Source of the DNA: Celerinatantimonas diazotrophica
Lineage (GTDB): Bacteria; Pseudomonadota; Gammaproteobacteria; Enterobacterales; Celerinatantimonadaceae
Assembly: GCF_004339545.1 (NCBI RefSeq)
Contig: NZ_SMGD01000013.1
Location: 1-64,000 of the forward strand
Direction of reading: 5' to 3'
Length of the DNA stretch: 64,000 bases
Part shown: one piece after another, positions 43,326 through 53,357 of the stretch
Numbering within the stretch: position 1 is the stretch's first letter
Layout: each line of letters begins with the position of its first letter
Translations under genes and position numbers: made by a program
The notes under the pieces: generated by a model
Database searches by the model: none
Told to the model about the DNA's origin: nothing
The model's input: only the letters and a program-made list of their open reading frames with translations

Positions 43326-43683
43326 TCCCTCTTCCCTAAGAAAATCACATTCCGCTAGCGCAAGCCGGGGATAAAGCATATGCACTACAATTGCATCCAT
43401 TTCAACTGATAAGTTAGGATGAATGAGTCTTGATAGTTGTACTCGAGAACAAACGGATAGATAGCCGTATAAAATTCAAACAACGGATCTAAAATAGTAG
43501 TTAACTACTTGTAGTTTGAATAGAAATTGCTAGTTTAGCCACCTCATTTATTGCTCAATATTCAGCGTTAAATATCGCAGCAACCTGCCCCCAAATTTCC
43601 CCATTTTGAGCAATCATAGCAGATAATTAAATCTCAACCCCTTAAACAATTCACCCTGAAACATTCACACGGCCTTTATTTGT
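43326..43683. other. Intergenic region with a 14-base palindrome
   Basis: No gene is seen here. AGTAGTTAACTACT at 43496-43509 is a perfect palindrome, flanked by a CAAAC/GTTTG pair, about 170 bases before the DUF2807 start. It may be an operator of that broken gene or an unrelated binding site. Confidence 0.4.
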
Positions 43684-44154
43684 CTATACGAATTTTTCGC
43701 CGAGTTCTCTGCTCATAAAACGACTATAAGGATCCTCTTTATACTCAGCAAATGGTCCACAATAACCAAAACCGAATTTTTTATAGAGATTTCTAGCAGG
43801 AAGGAAGAAATCTTGAGATCCCGTTTCAAGACTCACTTTCTGATACCCTTTCTCAATCGCTACATTCAGTGCATGAGTTAGCAAGTGAGTTGCGACCCCT
43901 GACTGGCGAGCAGAATTTGAAGTTCTCATCGATTTCAATTCGATATGTTGCGCACTCAGGTGCTTAATCGCTAGACAACCTAGCAATTGCTCCCCCTGCC
44001 AAGCGCTAAAAAACGTAACTTCTGGAGATTTCAAAGCATCAGGATCTAAAGCATGAACACTCTCCGGAGGCGAATTGGCGTACATGTCCGCTAGATGCTC
44101 TTCGAGTAGCCGGATGACTTCGCCATTTGAAAGATCATCAAGTTTAATTTCCAT
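43684..44154 (-). CDS. GNAT family N-acetyltransferase
   Basis: A protein of about 156 residues. GEQLLGCLAIKHLSAQHIEL and KSMRTSNSARQSGVATHLL (acetyl-CoA loop) with VSLETGSQDFFLPARNLYKK are typical of the YsnE-like GNAT branch. The ATG at 44154 has AGGAAAA upstream; the frame's earlier ATG at 44232 gives a non-family N-terminus. Substrate unknown. Monocistronic. Confidence 0.85.
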   Translation of the reverse strand: MEIKLDDLSNGEVIRLLEEHLADMYANSPPESVHALDPDALKSPEVTFFSAWQGEQLLGCLAIKHLSAQHIELKSMRTSNSARQSGVATHLLTHALNVAIEKGYQKVSLETGSQDFFLPARNLYKKFGFGYCGPFAEYKEDPYSRFMSRELGEKFV

Positions 44155-44273
44155 ATATAAGTTTTCCTTCATTCTCAGATGATAAACAAGCGCTACTGTT
44201 TTAAACCAGCGCACGCTAAAGCTGCATGGCACGAGCGCTCATCTGTTGAGGAGCATAGATTCATCTTAATTCT

Positions 44274-44720
44274 CTATTTCAATGCGATGTAGACACTCAC
44301 TTTACTTGAACTTTCATAGTGTTCAAAGTCAGTTGTATAAGCCCGAGAGTGCTCACAATCAGGCGAGTTAAAATATGTCCAAACTGCCTGCCAAGCGGAA
44401 ATAATCGCGGATGGAAACTCACCCTCGGATTCGAATTTAATATAAGATCCCGCCACCACTTCGACTGACGTTAAATCGACTTTTGAGGATGAAACCTCTG
44501 TCGAGCCCATCAGAATATCAAATTGACCATTTACATCTGATTCATAGTTGTAATAAACACTATATGCTTGGGCCCCTGACTGATGATCAATCACTAAATT
44601 GGCGTCTACATACTGTACATGCTGAGCAATCATTGCAGTTTCAGGGTTCATTTCAACTTCATTACTGGTTCTTATTGCCAATCCTTTAACAACAAAATTT
44701 TTTATTTGTACCGTTTCCAT
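44274..44720 (-). CDS. GyrI-like effector-binding domain protein
   Basis: A 148-residue stand-alone SOUL/GyrI-like domain, the ligand-binding module of AraC- and MerR-type regulators. VKGLAIRTSNEVEMNPETAM is the first strand-helix, AYSVYYNYESDVNGQFDILM the second, SYIKFESEGEFP and HYESSSKVSVYIALK the last. It has no DNA-binding part. Such proteins bind small molecules or gyrase. A C-terminal remnant of a related gene lies just upstream. Confidence 0.82.
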   Translation of the reverse strand: METVQIKNFVVKGLAIRTSNEVEMNPETAMIAQHVQYVDANLVIDHQSGAQAYSVYYNYESDVNGQFDILMGSTEVSSSKVDLTSVEVVAGSYIKFESEGEFPSAIISAWQAVWTYFNSPDCEHSRAYTTDFEHYESSSKVSVYIALK

Positions 44721-44792
44721 ATTAACTCCATTTATATCACACAGATTAACAAGTGAATAACATATACAAAATCAGAAGGTTACTAATGGGGA

Positions 44793-44894
44793 TTAGCCAA
44801 TCGCGATATAAACTGTAGCATGACCAGTTTTACCATATGATCCATCGATTTCCATAGCGGCAACGACATAGTTTTTGTGTTTATCTATATGCAA
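44793..44894 (-). pseudogene. 3' remnant of a second GyrI-like gene
   Basis: A 33-codon minus-strand segment ends KTGHATVYIAIG after EIDGSYG, resembling the C-terminal VSVYIALK strand of the intact GyrI-like protein next door, and then stops. Upstream it runs into a TAG with no gene body. It may be the tail left from a duplicated or partly deleted gene. The match is short, so confidence is moderate at best. Confidence 0.4.
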
Positions 44895-45122
44895 CTAAAT
44901 AATCATCAACTCAATGAATTGCTAACCATTGACACAATAAAAATCGTGCAGATCTGTCTATTACATTATGAAAATCGGTATATAAATAAGCTACTGATAA
45001 TAAAAACACTGCCACTTGGTGTCTGGAAACGATGTATTGCTAAGAATTACAATGGCATCATGAGCCTCTTTGGATATGTTGAAACAAGCCTCACTGACAA
45101 ATAAACCGCATCTTTTCGGCTC

Positions 45123-45629
45123 TCATGATGAGTGTGTTTTTACGTATTTCTTTACTTTCTTCATTGCCATACGACGCTTTAATGGTGACAAGTAATCAAT
45201 AAAAAGATGGCCTAACAAGTGATCAATTTCATGCTGCATAACGATCGCAAGAAAGTCATCTCTTTCAATTGTAATGGGATTACCATTGCGATCGAGAGCC
45301 GAGACAACAACGGATGTAAAACGCTCAACTTCTGCGTAATAATCTGGCACCGACAAACACCCCTCTTGTCCCAGTGCTTTATTACTACCACTGACAACTT
45401 CAGGATTTACCAAAACTAAGGGTTCATTGCGACTTTGAGAAAGGTCAATCACAACCACCGCTTCCTCTCGTCCGACTTGGGGAGAAGCCAAACCAATACC
45501 ATTATCAGTTGCGTACAGGGTTTCCAACATATCGTCAATTAGCGTCTGAACAGCCGCTATATTCTGCACTTTTTTTGCCTTCACCCTAAGCTTTGGATCC
45601 GGGACGGTAAGAATTTTTAAAACTGCCAT
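45123..45629 (-). CDS. def: Peptide deformylase
   Basis: A 168-residue metalloenzyme removing the formyl group from new protein N-termini. Motif I is GIGLASPQVG (usually GIGLAAPQ), motif II is EGCLSVP with the cysteine metal ligand, and motif III is QHEIDHLLG with two histidine ligands and the catalytic glutamate. All catalytic residues are present. It is not next to fmt or rsmB, where the housekeeping def usually lies, so this is probably a second copy in the accessory region. Confidence 0.92.
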   Translation of the reverse strand: MAVLKILTVPDPKLRVKAKKVQNIAAVQTLIDDMLETLYATDNGIGLASPQVGREEAVVVIDLSQSRNEPLVLVNPEVVSGSNKALGQEGCLSVPDYYAEVERFTSVVVSALDRNGNPITIERDDFLAIVMQHEIDHLLGHLFIDYLSPLKRRMAMKKVKKYVKTHSS

Positions 45630-46009
45630 ATATACCTTACTATTCTTATATGCTCATAATGGAAAGAAAAACAATTGCTAAAATGAATCGCGCTGGGTTG
45701 CCTGTTATGAACCACTAACTACTCTACTTAATATAAATGAGCTCTTTACCCAACAAGTGTCATGCGAACTGAATAGCAATTTAAATCCAAAAACACAGGC
45801 ACATTCATACTAACACTGAACCACTCGACACATCACAGTTGTGTATTGAATCCCAAACGAGGTTGCGAAAGAATCCTGCGGCAATATAACAACCGTGGCA
45901 ACCTCCACTCTAACAGGATCCAGCGTTATTAATTCGATGACCTTATCTACTTTTAGCCTCGATGCACTCTATAAATACAATACTATCACTATGGTTCTCT
46001 TGAATACTG
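45630..46009. other. 380-base gap with no recognised gene
   Basis: Between def and the next GNAT gene I find no supported gene, repeat or RNA. Frames present are short and lack a ribosome site. Confidence 0.5.
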
Positions 46010-46483
46010 TTAAGAGAGACTTCTTTGCATTATATGCTGAGGGCCCGCCGGTCCACCGAGATACAATTGACCAGTATCTTCAAAACCACATTTGGCGTAA
46101 CAATCATAAGCCGCTGTATTGCGGCAATTTACCGTGAGTTGGAGAACCTCAAACTGCGGGTAATTTAAACGAGCATAATCAGGTAATGATGTGATGGCTT
46201 TTGTTGCAATCCCCCTGCCTTGAAAGCGATAGTCAACCACAAGGGCCCTAACCCCCAAAGCCTTAGAATGAGTGAAATGATGCGTCTTTGAATACAATAA
46301 ATCCAAAAAAAAGAAACCAACGACTTGATCATTTTCAATAATCACGTGAGGATGTTCATGTTGCTGTAAAGCTGCAATGACCTCATCGGCGTTACCCACT
46401 ATAAATTTCTCTTGCTCCTGTTTTACACGCAACAACCCCACTTGCGGCTCCCATTTATCACTATACTTTTCGATTGATATCAT
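46010..46483 (-). CDS. GNAT family N-acetyltransferase
   Basis: A 157-residue acetyltransferase. QVVGFFFLDLLYSKT is beta-4, ALGVRALVVDYRFQGRGIAT is the acetyl-CoA loop and LQLTVNCRNTAAYDCYAKCG the C-terminal half. Substrate unknown. It is one of several small GNAT genes in this accessory region. Confidence 0.85.
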   Translation of the reverse strand: MISIEKYSDKWEPQVGLLRVKQEQEKFIVGNADEVIAALQQHEHPHVIIENDQVVGFFFLDLLYSKTHHFTHSKALGVRALVVDYRFQGRGIATKAITSLPDYARLNYPQFEVLQLTVNCRNTAAYDCYAKCGFEDTGQLYLGGPAGPQHIMQRSLS

Positions 46484-46638
46484 AATATTGACCTCGATGT
46501 TTACTGATGACTAACGCTTGGTTGGGCAGCAACGACAAAGCATAGAGTAGTAAGCTTATAAAGTCACCAGAGCCCAAGCAGGCTTTATAATTGATATACA
46601 CAATAACTACATGATTTTATTTATAAAAATAGAGTTTG

Positions 46639-46788
46639 TTACAGAAGTAAAATCAATAATACCGAAGATATAACTCCGATAAGAAAACTTGGCAAATGAA
46701 GGTATCGTTTACGCGATGGACAGTATTCTATGGCCGGGGCCTCTTGAAAAGTTTTTTTAGCCAGTTCCTTGATATAGTTATTTTGCAT
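46639..46788 (-). CDS. 49-residue protein with a C-terminal membrane anchor
   Basis: From the ATG at 46788, with AGGGGA five bases upstream, the product starts MQNNYIKELAKKTFQEAP and ends in one hydrophobic helix (FLIGVISSVLLILLL) at its very C-terminus, a tail-anchored arrangement. A ribosome site this good supports a real gene. The frame also opens at 46857, but that start lacks a site. No family is recognised. Confidence 0.6.
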   Translation of the reverse strand: MQNNYIKELAKKTFQEAPAIEYCPSRKRYLHLPSFLIGVISSVLLILLL

Positions 46789-46857
46789 TCTGTTCCCCTG
46801 ATTGGCATTGTGAATTGAGAATAAAACCTCAAGATAGGTTGAGGTCAACGCCATCAT

Positions 46858-47496
46858 TTAATTTTTTATCTCTATATACATTTTTGCTGAGGAAGTTGGT
46901 CTCGAATGTCATGCGACAAAATCCTCCCAGTTTCTCAGGGGTAAATCACTAAGCAAAAGAGAGATAAGAAGACATAAAATAATTTTTTATTCACAGTGCA
47001 AAACCTGATTATTCTAATCGTTATCGACTTAAAATATTCAAGTTCAAAGTTTCCCAGAGATACTCTACCATCATTCTCTGATGTCGGGTGGGGTTGGTAA
47101 ACTGGCTCTATACAATGCAAGCACGAGTAGGCACAAGACCATTTTTCCGCTTTAAATTCATCCAAAATGCAAGAATGAATGGCCACTCGGTTGGTTTATT
47201 GCAGATTGCAGTTGGCGGCATTAAGGAAGTTTGACCGGTTGGAATTATTGATTGGAATTCGTATGCTCTTAGCATTGATTGCACCATTCTGATCAAAAAT
47301 GAATAAATAGCTCACAATCAATATAAGAAACAATATCACCACAAAACTTCAAGCTAAAAAGCAGCGTAAAATAATTAGCTTGAAGCAACCAATACTGTTT
47401 TTCGGATTATCAAACCAACAAGGCAGGTTGAATAGAACTGTAGTCACAGGCACAAAGCTATGCCATCAATGCTTGTGTATTCCAAACAATATCATT
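46858..47496. other. 640-base gap with no recognised gene
   Basis: Two overlapping minus-strand frames (47108-47296 and 46935-47186) exist but have no convincing start or similarity and may be parts of a decayed gene. I see no RNA, repeat or element. Confidence 0.45.
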
Positions 47497-47991
47497 TTAT
47501 TGAGTTGCCCAAGATTTATCATCCCAATCGTCATAACCTGATGTACCAGTAATTTTATGTTCCCAATCGATATTTTTATATTTAAACGAAACCACTTCCT
47601 GAGTATCAGCATCACTCATATGAACATGTGGCATTGAGTGATTAATCGCAAATATTTCAGCATTTTTAAGCGTAATAACATAGTAACACTCATTTAAACC
47701 ACTTGAATTTGTTCGATAAAGTTTCAGCTCGCAAGTAAGACGCTCCCCTCGACTCCAAGCCATCGCTAACATTGGAGATGCCTTATCAATACGTTTAGTG
47801 ATTTGCAAAGGGTGATGTTGCTGAGATTGGGCACTTAAACCACGAGATAACTGGTGATTCCAAGATAATACGGTAATTTCATCCTGATGAGCACTTTGGA
47901 AATGGTTTCCGATGGAATCGTGAGTATTACATCCCTGACTAATCGTTCCCTGATTTTCGCCAATAATAGATAAATACGCAACATTCGCCAT
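47497..47991 (-). CDS. hcp: Hcp family type VI secretion protein, orphan
   Basis: A 164-residue Hcp tube protein. MANVAYLSIIGENQGTISQG followed by CNTHDSIGNHFQSAHQDEIT is the family start, and KRIDKASPMLAMAWSRGE, LNECYYVITLKNAEIFA and HKITGTSGYDDWDDKSWATQ the later landmarks. Hcp hexamers form the secreted inner tube of type VI secretion. AAGGA upstream supports the ATG at 47991. No other type VI gene is in the window, so it is an orphan; orphan Hcp genes often serve distant clusters or carry effectors. No C-terminal effector extension is present here. Confidence 0.88.
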   Translation of the reverse strand: MANVAYLSIIGENQGTISQGCNTHDSIGNHFQSAHQDEITVLSWNHQLSRGLSAQSQQHHPLQITKRIDKASPMLAMAWSRGERLTCELKLYRTNSSGLNECYYVITLKNAEIFAINHSMPHVHMSDADTQEVVSFKYKNIDWEHKITGTSGYDDWDDKSWATQ

Positions 47992-48122
47992 ACAACTAAT
48001 CCTTGAGTATAAAAATAAAAAGGCCTTTATTGTACGCTTTAATAACAACTTTATCTATAATTGGAATTGTTTATAAAGATATCCATTCAATTTCACTCAA
48101 GCCAAAAGGCAATTCAGAATAA

Positions 48123-48139
48123 AAGATCAGCAGCCCTAA
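48123..48139. repeat. Possible decayed element end
   Basis: AAGATCAGCAGCCCTAA resembles the element's right end AAGATCAACAGTCCCTAG with two mismatches and one missing base, but no element interior lies next to it. It may be chance or a relic. Confidence 0.3.
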
Positions 48140-48255
48140 TAAAACACTTTACAACCTGTTATCAGGGTTTCTATTCCGTATTCTGGTGATATCAAAACAT
48201 GTAGCTATGGTTCGTAATTCGATGCTTATATGCATTAATATCACCCCCTCCAAAC

Positions 48256-49236
48256 CTAGCAGTGCTCTTCAAGTCGCTCTAAAATCAGTTGCGCTAACAG
48301 CTGAGCATGATCATCACCATCATTGAGTGCCGGATGGTAATAGAACTGCTCACCACCATTTTCGATAAACACGTCTTTGAGCTCACGACTTATCTCTTCT
48401 AAAGTTTCAAGACAGTCAACTGCAAATGCAGGACTTAAAATATCAACTGACTTAACCCCCTCTTTAGCAAGAGATGTTAGCAATTGATCAGTATAAGGTT
48501 GTAACCATGGTTCTTTACCAAAACGGCTTTGATAACTGAGCTTATAGGATGCGCTATCAAGCCCCAACAATTGCGCAACGGTATGGGCAGTCGCTTCACA
48601 TTGACGTGGATATGGGTCACCTTTTTTTTCATAGCGCACTGGAATACCGTGAAATGAGAACACCAGTGGGTGCTCGCTACTATAAGTGACTCCCCGGCTC
48701 TTTATCCGCTCAGCCAACATCTGGCAATAGCCAGGAAAATCATAATACTGGCGAATAAATTCAAATGATGGAATCGAAAAATTTTTCTTAAACACCCGCG
48801 CGCAGCCATCAAATACACTGGCCGATGTTGAAACCGAGTACTGTGGATAAAGCGGCAAAACGAGCAGCTTTTCACAACCGTTATCAATCTCTTTTTGCAC
48901 AACATCATCGATCAGGGGCTGCGAATAACTCATTGCTAATTTAACCTGAACTTTTCCCTGAACCAGCTGCGAAACCTTCGCCACCAAACGTTCGCTATAA
49001 ACCTGCAGTGGAGATCCCCCCTCCAGCCAGATTTTCTGGTACAGTTTTGCCACTCGAGGAGAACGCAGCGGTAAAATAATTCCTTTTAACAAAGGTTGCC
49101 AAAGCACATCAGGAAGCGACACCACTCGCTTATCGCTTAAGAAACGGTTGAGAAATGCCCGAACGGATGCGGCATCGGGTTTATCGGGAGTCCCCAAATT
49201 GACCAGAATCACTGTCACTTTCTCATTATGCGCCAT
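48256..49236 (-). CDS. hemH: Ferrochelatase HemH
   Basis: A 326-residue enzyme inserting ferrous iron into protoporphyrin IX at the last step of haem synthesis (E. coli HemH 320). VILVNLGTPDKPDAASVRAF is the signature start, VFSFHGIPVRYEKKGDPYP holds the catalytic histidine and SPAFAVDCLETLEEISREL the conserved glutamate. The neighbour adk is the same as in E. coli. It ends before a gap with no recognised gene. Confidence 0.95.
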   Translation of the reverse strand: MAHNEKVTVILVNLGTPDKPDAASVRAFLNRFLSDKRVVSLPDVLWQPLLKGIILPLRSPRVAKLYQKIWLEGGSPLQVYSERLVAKVSQLVQGKVQVKLAMSYSQPLIDDVVQKEIDNGCEKLLVLPLYPQYSVSTSASVFDGCARVFKKNFSIPSFEFIRQYYDFPGYCQMLAERIKSRGVTYSSEHPLVFSFHGIPVRYEKKGDPYPRQCEATAHTVAQLLGLDSASYKLSYQSRFGKEPWLQPYTDQLLTSLAKEGVKSVDILSPAFAVDCLETLEEISRELKDVFIENGGEQFYYHPALNDGDDHAQLLAQLILERLEEHC

Positions 49237-49296
49237 ATAAAGTCCTTGAGAGTCATAAAAACAGTTAAATTTAAACAGTTATTGGCAACACCCGAT

Positions 49297-49326
49297 AAAA
49301 AAGCTGACTTTAAGTCAGCTTTTTTA
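49297..49326. terminator. Terminator between adk and hemH
   Basis: AAAAAAGCTGACTT and AAGTCAGCTTTTTT form an almost perfect palindromic hairpin with a T run in both directions. It lies between the adk stop and the hemH start, so hemH probably has its own promoter. Confidence 0.92.
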
Positions 49327-49345
49327 ATGATATACAATTTGCCAA

Positions 49346-50020
<675 letters not shown>

Positions 50021-50222
50021 TTATAAAAACGTAAAATTTACACTCCCCGGCGCTTTTTCTCAAGTCGGACAATTGTTAACGCGGGGGAGAAATTACGACG
50101 AACCGGCGAATATATCTATTAAAACAAACGATTAAGAGCCACCTTTGCATATAGAAGAGAGCACTTAATATTTATAAAAAATTCACCTATCCTAAAAACC
50201 GATTAAAAATAGACCATTTAAA

Positions 50223-50256
50223 CAAAAAAATAGCAGAGAAATTACCTCTCTCTGCT
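50223..50256 (-). terminator. Terminator of the nuo operon
   Basis: On the minus strand AGCAGAGA and TCTCTGCT pair around a nine-base loop and are followed by ATTTTTTTG, about 40 bases after nuoN. Confidence 0.88.
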
Positions 50257-50291
50257 ACTCAAATTCTATTTAATGGCGAACGAAGCTGTGC

Positions 50292-51752
50292 TTAATGCAC
50301 ACTAAACTGTGCCATTTGAGCCAGTTCAATAATTGGCTGCGGAAATAGTCCAAAAATAAAGACAATCACCGCTGCAACCAACGTCACTAAACCGCCAGCT
50401 GTCGCGGCCCAATCATGGGCAGTATCGCGTTCAAACGCTTCACGGGGAGCCAAATACAAGCTAACCGTAACACGCAAATAATAGAACAAGCCAATCGCAC
50501 TGCCAATCACAACCCCTGCAGTCAGCCACCACAGATGAGCCTGTATACCAATCGCCAAGATATAGAATTTACCGATAAATCCTAATGTCATAGGGATCCC
50601 AGCCAGTGACAACAACATGACCGTCATCACTGCAGCTAAAATAGGACGATGCCAAAACAGACCTCGATAACTATACAAGCCGTCAGCATCACGGCCTTGG
50701 TATGGACTTGACATCAAGCTCACAACCCCAAAGGCACCAATACTAGCAAACAGATAACCAATCAGATATACACCGATCGTTTCCATCGCGAGTAGATGGT
50801 CTTTTACCGCGACTAAAGCCACTAGTAAATAACCCAGGTGAGCAATGGATGAATATCCTAATAACCGCTTAATATTACGCTGAGAGACGGCCATCAAATT
50901 ACCAAACAGCATCGAGAGAATGGCAATAATCCCTAACACCAGTTGTACCGACGAATCACTGGTCACTGGAGCATCGATGAAAAACCGAGTGATCACCGCA
51001 AAAATAGCTATTTTACTAGCAGTTGCCAGATAGGTAGAAACGGGTGTTGGCGAACCTTGATACACATCCGGTGTCCACAGGTGGAATGGAACCAGTGACA
51101 ATTTAAAAGCGATTCCGACAATCATCATCCCCACGCCGATGAGAACAACTGGCGCATGTAAAAGCTGTGTCTGCAAACTAGCCCCGACTTTTACAAAACT
51201 CAGAGAGCCTGCTTCGGCATATAACAGTGCAATGCCAAACAGTAAAAATGATGAGGCCGCCGCCGACAGAATCGTGTATTTGATTGATGCTTCCAGAGAA
51301 CGTTTTTGTTCAAATGCATACCCTGCAAGCCCAAACAAAGGTACAGAAACCAGCTCAATCCCCAGAAACAAAGCAGCCATATGGTTAGCGTAAGAAAGCA
51401 ACAAACCACCAGTCGTGGAGATTAAGACCAGCAAATAGAACTCTTCACGATTATGGGTATACCCTTTGAGATAAGAGTACCCCAAAATACAGGTCGCTAG
51501 TGACGCGATGAGCACCAACCCACTATAAAAAATCGTAAACCCGTCCGCCCTCATAAGCGGCTCGATATTAAGAGGCATCTCACTATGCACAGCACCTAGC
51601 GAGATAAACGCAATCACTAGTCCGATGACACTTAACCATGCCGCAACGGCATGGCAGCGCCGACAGACAATCGCTAGCATCACCACGACAACCGTTAACC
51701 CAACGATCAATAGTGGTAATAGCGCGATCAGTTGTTGATAAGTTATGGTCAT
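50292..51752 (-). CDS. nuoN: NADH-quinone oxidoreductase subunit N
   Basis: A 486-residue antiporter-like membrane subunit (E. coli 485) with about fourteen helices, last gene of the operon. [20 protein letters not shown] with key lysine/glutamate region, [20 protein letters not shown] and [15 protein letters not shown] are conserved proton-channel parts. It is part of the proton-pumping arm of complex I. Confidence 0.95.
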   Translation of the reverse strand: MTITYQQLIALLPLLIVGLTVVVVMLAIVCRRCHAVAAWLSVIGLVIAFISLGAVHSEMPLNIEPLMRADGFTIFYSGLVLIASLATCILGYSYLKGYTHNREEFYLLVLISTTGGLLLSYANHMAALFLGIELVSVPLFGLAGYAFEQKRSLEASIKYTILSAAASSFLLFGIALLYAEAGSLSFVKVGASLQTQLLHAPVVLIGVGMMIVGIAFKLSLVPFHLWTPDVYQGSPTPVSTYLATASKIAIFAVITRFFIDAPVTSDSSVQLVLGIIAILSMLFGNLMAVSQRNIKRLLGYSSIAHLGYLLVALVAVKDHLLAMETIGVYLIGYLFASIGAFGVVSLMSSPYQGRDADGLYSYRGLFWHRPILAAVMTVMLLSLAGIPMTLGFIGKFYILAIGIQAHLWWLTAGVVIGSAIGLFYYLRVTVSLYLAPREAFERDTAHDWAATAGGLVTLVAAVIVFIFGLFPQPIIELAQMAQFSVH

Positions 51753-51758
51753 GGCAAA

Positions 51759-53285
51759 TTACAGCCCTGTATAAGAATTAGAAGAAACCGATGTAAACCA
51801 ATGTTGAATGTTTGCCATCGCTGCATGCGAAGTCACGAGGATTTCCTGCGGGAAGAAACCAAGCGCAACCAACAACACAACAATCGATAACAACATAATC
51901 AGCTCACGAGATGACATTGCAGTCATGGTTACAGTTGCTTTAGATTGGCCAAAATAAGCTCGCTGAATCATAATTAGTGAGTAAACTGACGCAAAAACCA
52001 GACCAAAAGCAGCGATAACAGCAACTACCGGCACAACTTTGTAGCTACCGATCAACATTAAGAACTCACCGACAAAGTTTCCAGTTCCTGGCATGCCTAA
52101 AGAAGCGACCGCAAAGAACATGGATAATCCGGGTAGATAACGAATTTTTCCCCATAAGCCACCCATCTGACGCATATCTCGAGTGCCTAGGCGTTCGTAC
52201 AACTGACCACAAATAATGAACAGACCAGCAGCAGATAAACCGTGGGCAATCATCATCACAACCGCGCCTTGATAGGCCAGCTGACTACCTGAATAGATAG
52301 CGACCATCACCAGTCCCATATGCGAAACACTGGTATAAGCGACGAGTCGTTTAATATCGGTCTGAATAAAGGCCATCCACGCACCATAGAAGATGCTGAT
52401 AACCCCGAGCCACATTGCAATTGGTGCAAATTCAGCGCTCGCATGTGGAAATAGCGGCAATGAAAAACGTAGCAACCCGTATGCAGCGGTCTTTAACAAA
52501 ATCCCAGCCAAGTCAACAGAACCCGCTGTCGGTGCCTGACTATGCGCATCGGGCAACCACCCGTGTAAGGGAACCAATGGCATTTTCACAGCAAAGGCGA
52601 TGAAGAATCCCAACATCAGCAAATAAGCAACTGTACTATTTAAATGCGTTCCCAGTAATTGCTCATAATTGAAGGTCCACACGCCTGTTGCACTATGATG
52701 AGCAAATACCAAGCCTAAGATAGCAATCAGCATAATCAGACCGCTAACCTGGGTATAAATGAAGAATTTTATAGCAGTGCGAATACGGGTTTGACCATCC
52801 GATCCTTTGTGTCCCCACAACGCGATGAGGAAATACATTGGAACCAGCATCATCTCCCAGAAGAAGAAGAATAAAAACAGGTCAATCGCAATGAATACGC
52901 CCATCACTGCGCCAATGATCCACAACAGATTTAAGTGGAAAAAACCTTCATAGCGTTCGATTTCACGCCATGAACAAATAACCGCTAACAATCCCAAGAA
53001 TGCGGTCAAAACGACCATCAGCAAAGACAAACCATCCAATGCTAAATGAATCGAAATACCAAAACGTGGGATCCATGGATATACATATTCAGCTTGCCAC
53101 TGGGGAATTCCCTGCGGTACAGCTAAGCTATAATGTCCCTGCCCCCAAAGCAGTAATGACACTAGCAAAGTAAGCGCCATCGATATCACCGCAATCCAAC
53201 GCGGCAAAACACGACTAAAACGCTCGCTCTGCCAGCACAACAAACCACCGATAAAAGGCAGAAGAATGAGCCAAGGTAATAGCAT
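51759..53285 (-). CDS. nuoM: NADH-quinone oxidoreductase subunit M
   Basis: A 508-residue antiporter-like subunit (E. coli 509). FFWEMMLVPMYFLIALWG carries the essential glutamate, LVPLHGWLPDAHSQAPTAGS and VAYTSVSHMGLVMVAIYSG the other channel helices. It ends seven bases before nuoN. A hairpin separates it from nuoL. Confidence 0.95.
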   Translation of the reverse strand: MLLPWLILLPFIGGLLCWQSERFSRVLPRWIAVISMALTLLVSLLLWGQGHYSLAVPQGIPQWQAEYVYPWIPRFGISIHLALDGLSLLMVVLTAFLGLLAVICSWREIERYEGFFHLNLLWIIGAVMGVFIAIDLFLFFFFWEMMLVPMYFLIALWGHKGSDGQTRIRTAIKFFIYTQVSGLIMLIAILGLVFAHHSATGVWTFNYEQLLGTHLNSTVAYLLMLGFFIAFAVKMPLVPLHGWLPDAHSQAPTAGSVDLAGILLKTAAYGLLRFSLPLFPHASAEFAPIAMWLGVISIFYGAWMAFIQTDIKRLVAYTSVSHMGLVMVAIYSGSQLAYQGAVVMMIAHGLSAAGLFIICGQLYERLGTRDMRQMGGLWGKIRYLPGLSMFFAVASLGMPGTGNFVGEFLMLIGSYKVVPVVAVIAAFGLVFASVYSLIMIQRAYFGQSKATVTMTAMSSRELIMLLSIVVLLVALGFFPQEILVTSHAAMANIQHWFTSVSSNSYTGL

Positions 53286-53320
53286 GGCGTTATACGTTCC
53301 TCTTTATATGATAACTCTGC

Positions 53321-53341
53321 CAGCCTCTCTTATAGAGGCTG
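53321..53341 (-). repeat. Hairpin between nuoL and nuoM
   Basis: CAGCCTCT and AGAGGCTG form a perfect eight-base-pair stem with a five-base loop in the only sizeable gap (72 bases) of the otherwise tight operon. It lacks a T tract and could stabilise or process the transcript between the two. Confidence 0.6.
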
Positions 53342-53357
53342 ACCCCAGCCTAGTAGA

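Noticed and set aside
44877-45104. 75-codon plus-strand frame
   Set aside because: No ribosome site, AT-driven composition, no recognisable similarity, and it overlaps the probable GyrI-like relic on the other strand.
45895-46137. 80-codon plus-strand frame
   Set aside because: Its second half is antisense to the end of a clear GNAT gene and it has no ribosome site.
32756-48048. Chromosomal integron cassette array (same-strand small genes, catB)
   Set aside because: No integrase and no repeated attC structure at gene ends; several genes are 10-40 bases apart, leaving no room for attC. Inverted repeats near 33421 and 46511 do not fit the core-site pattern.
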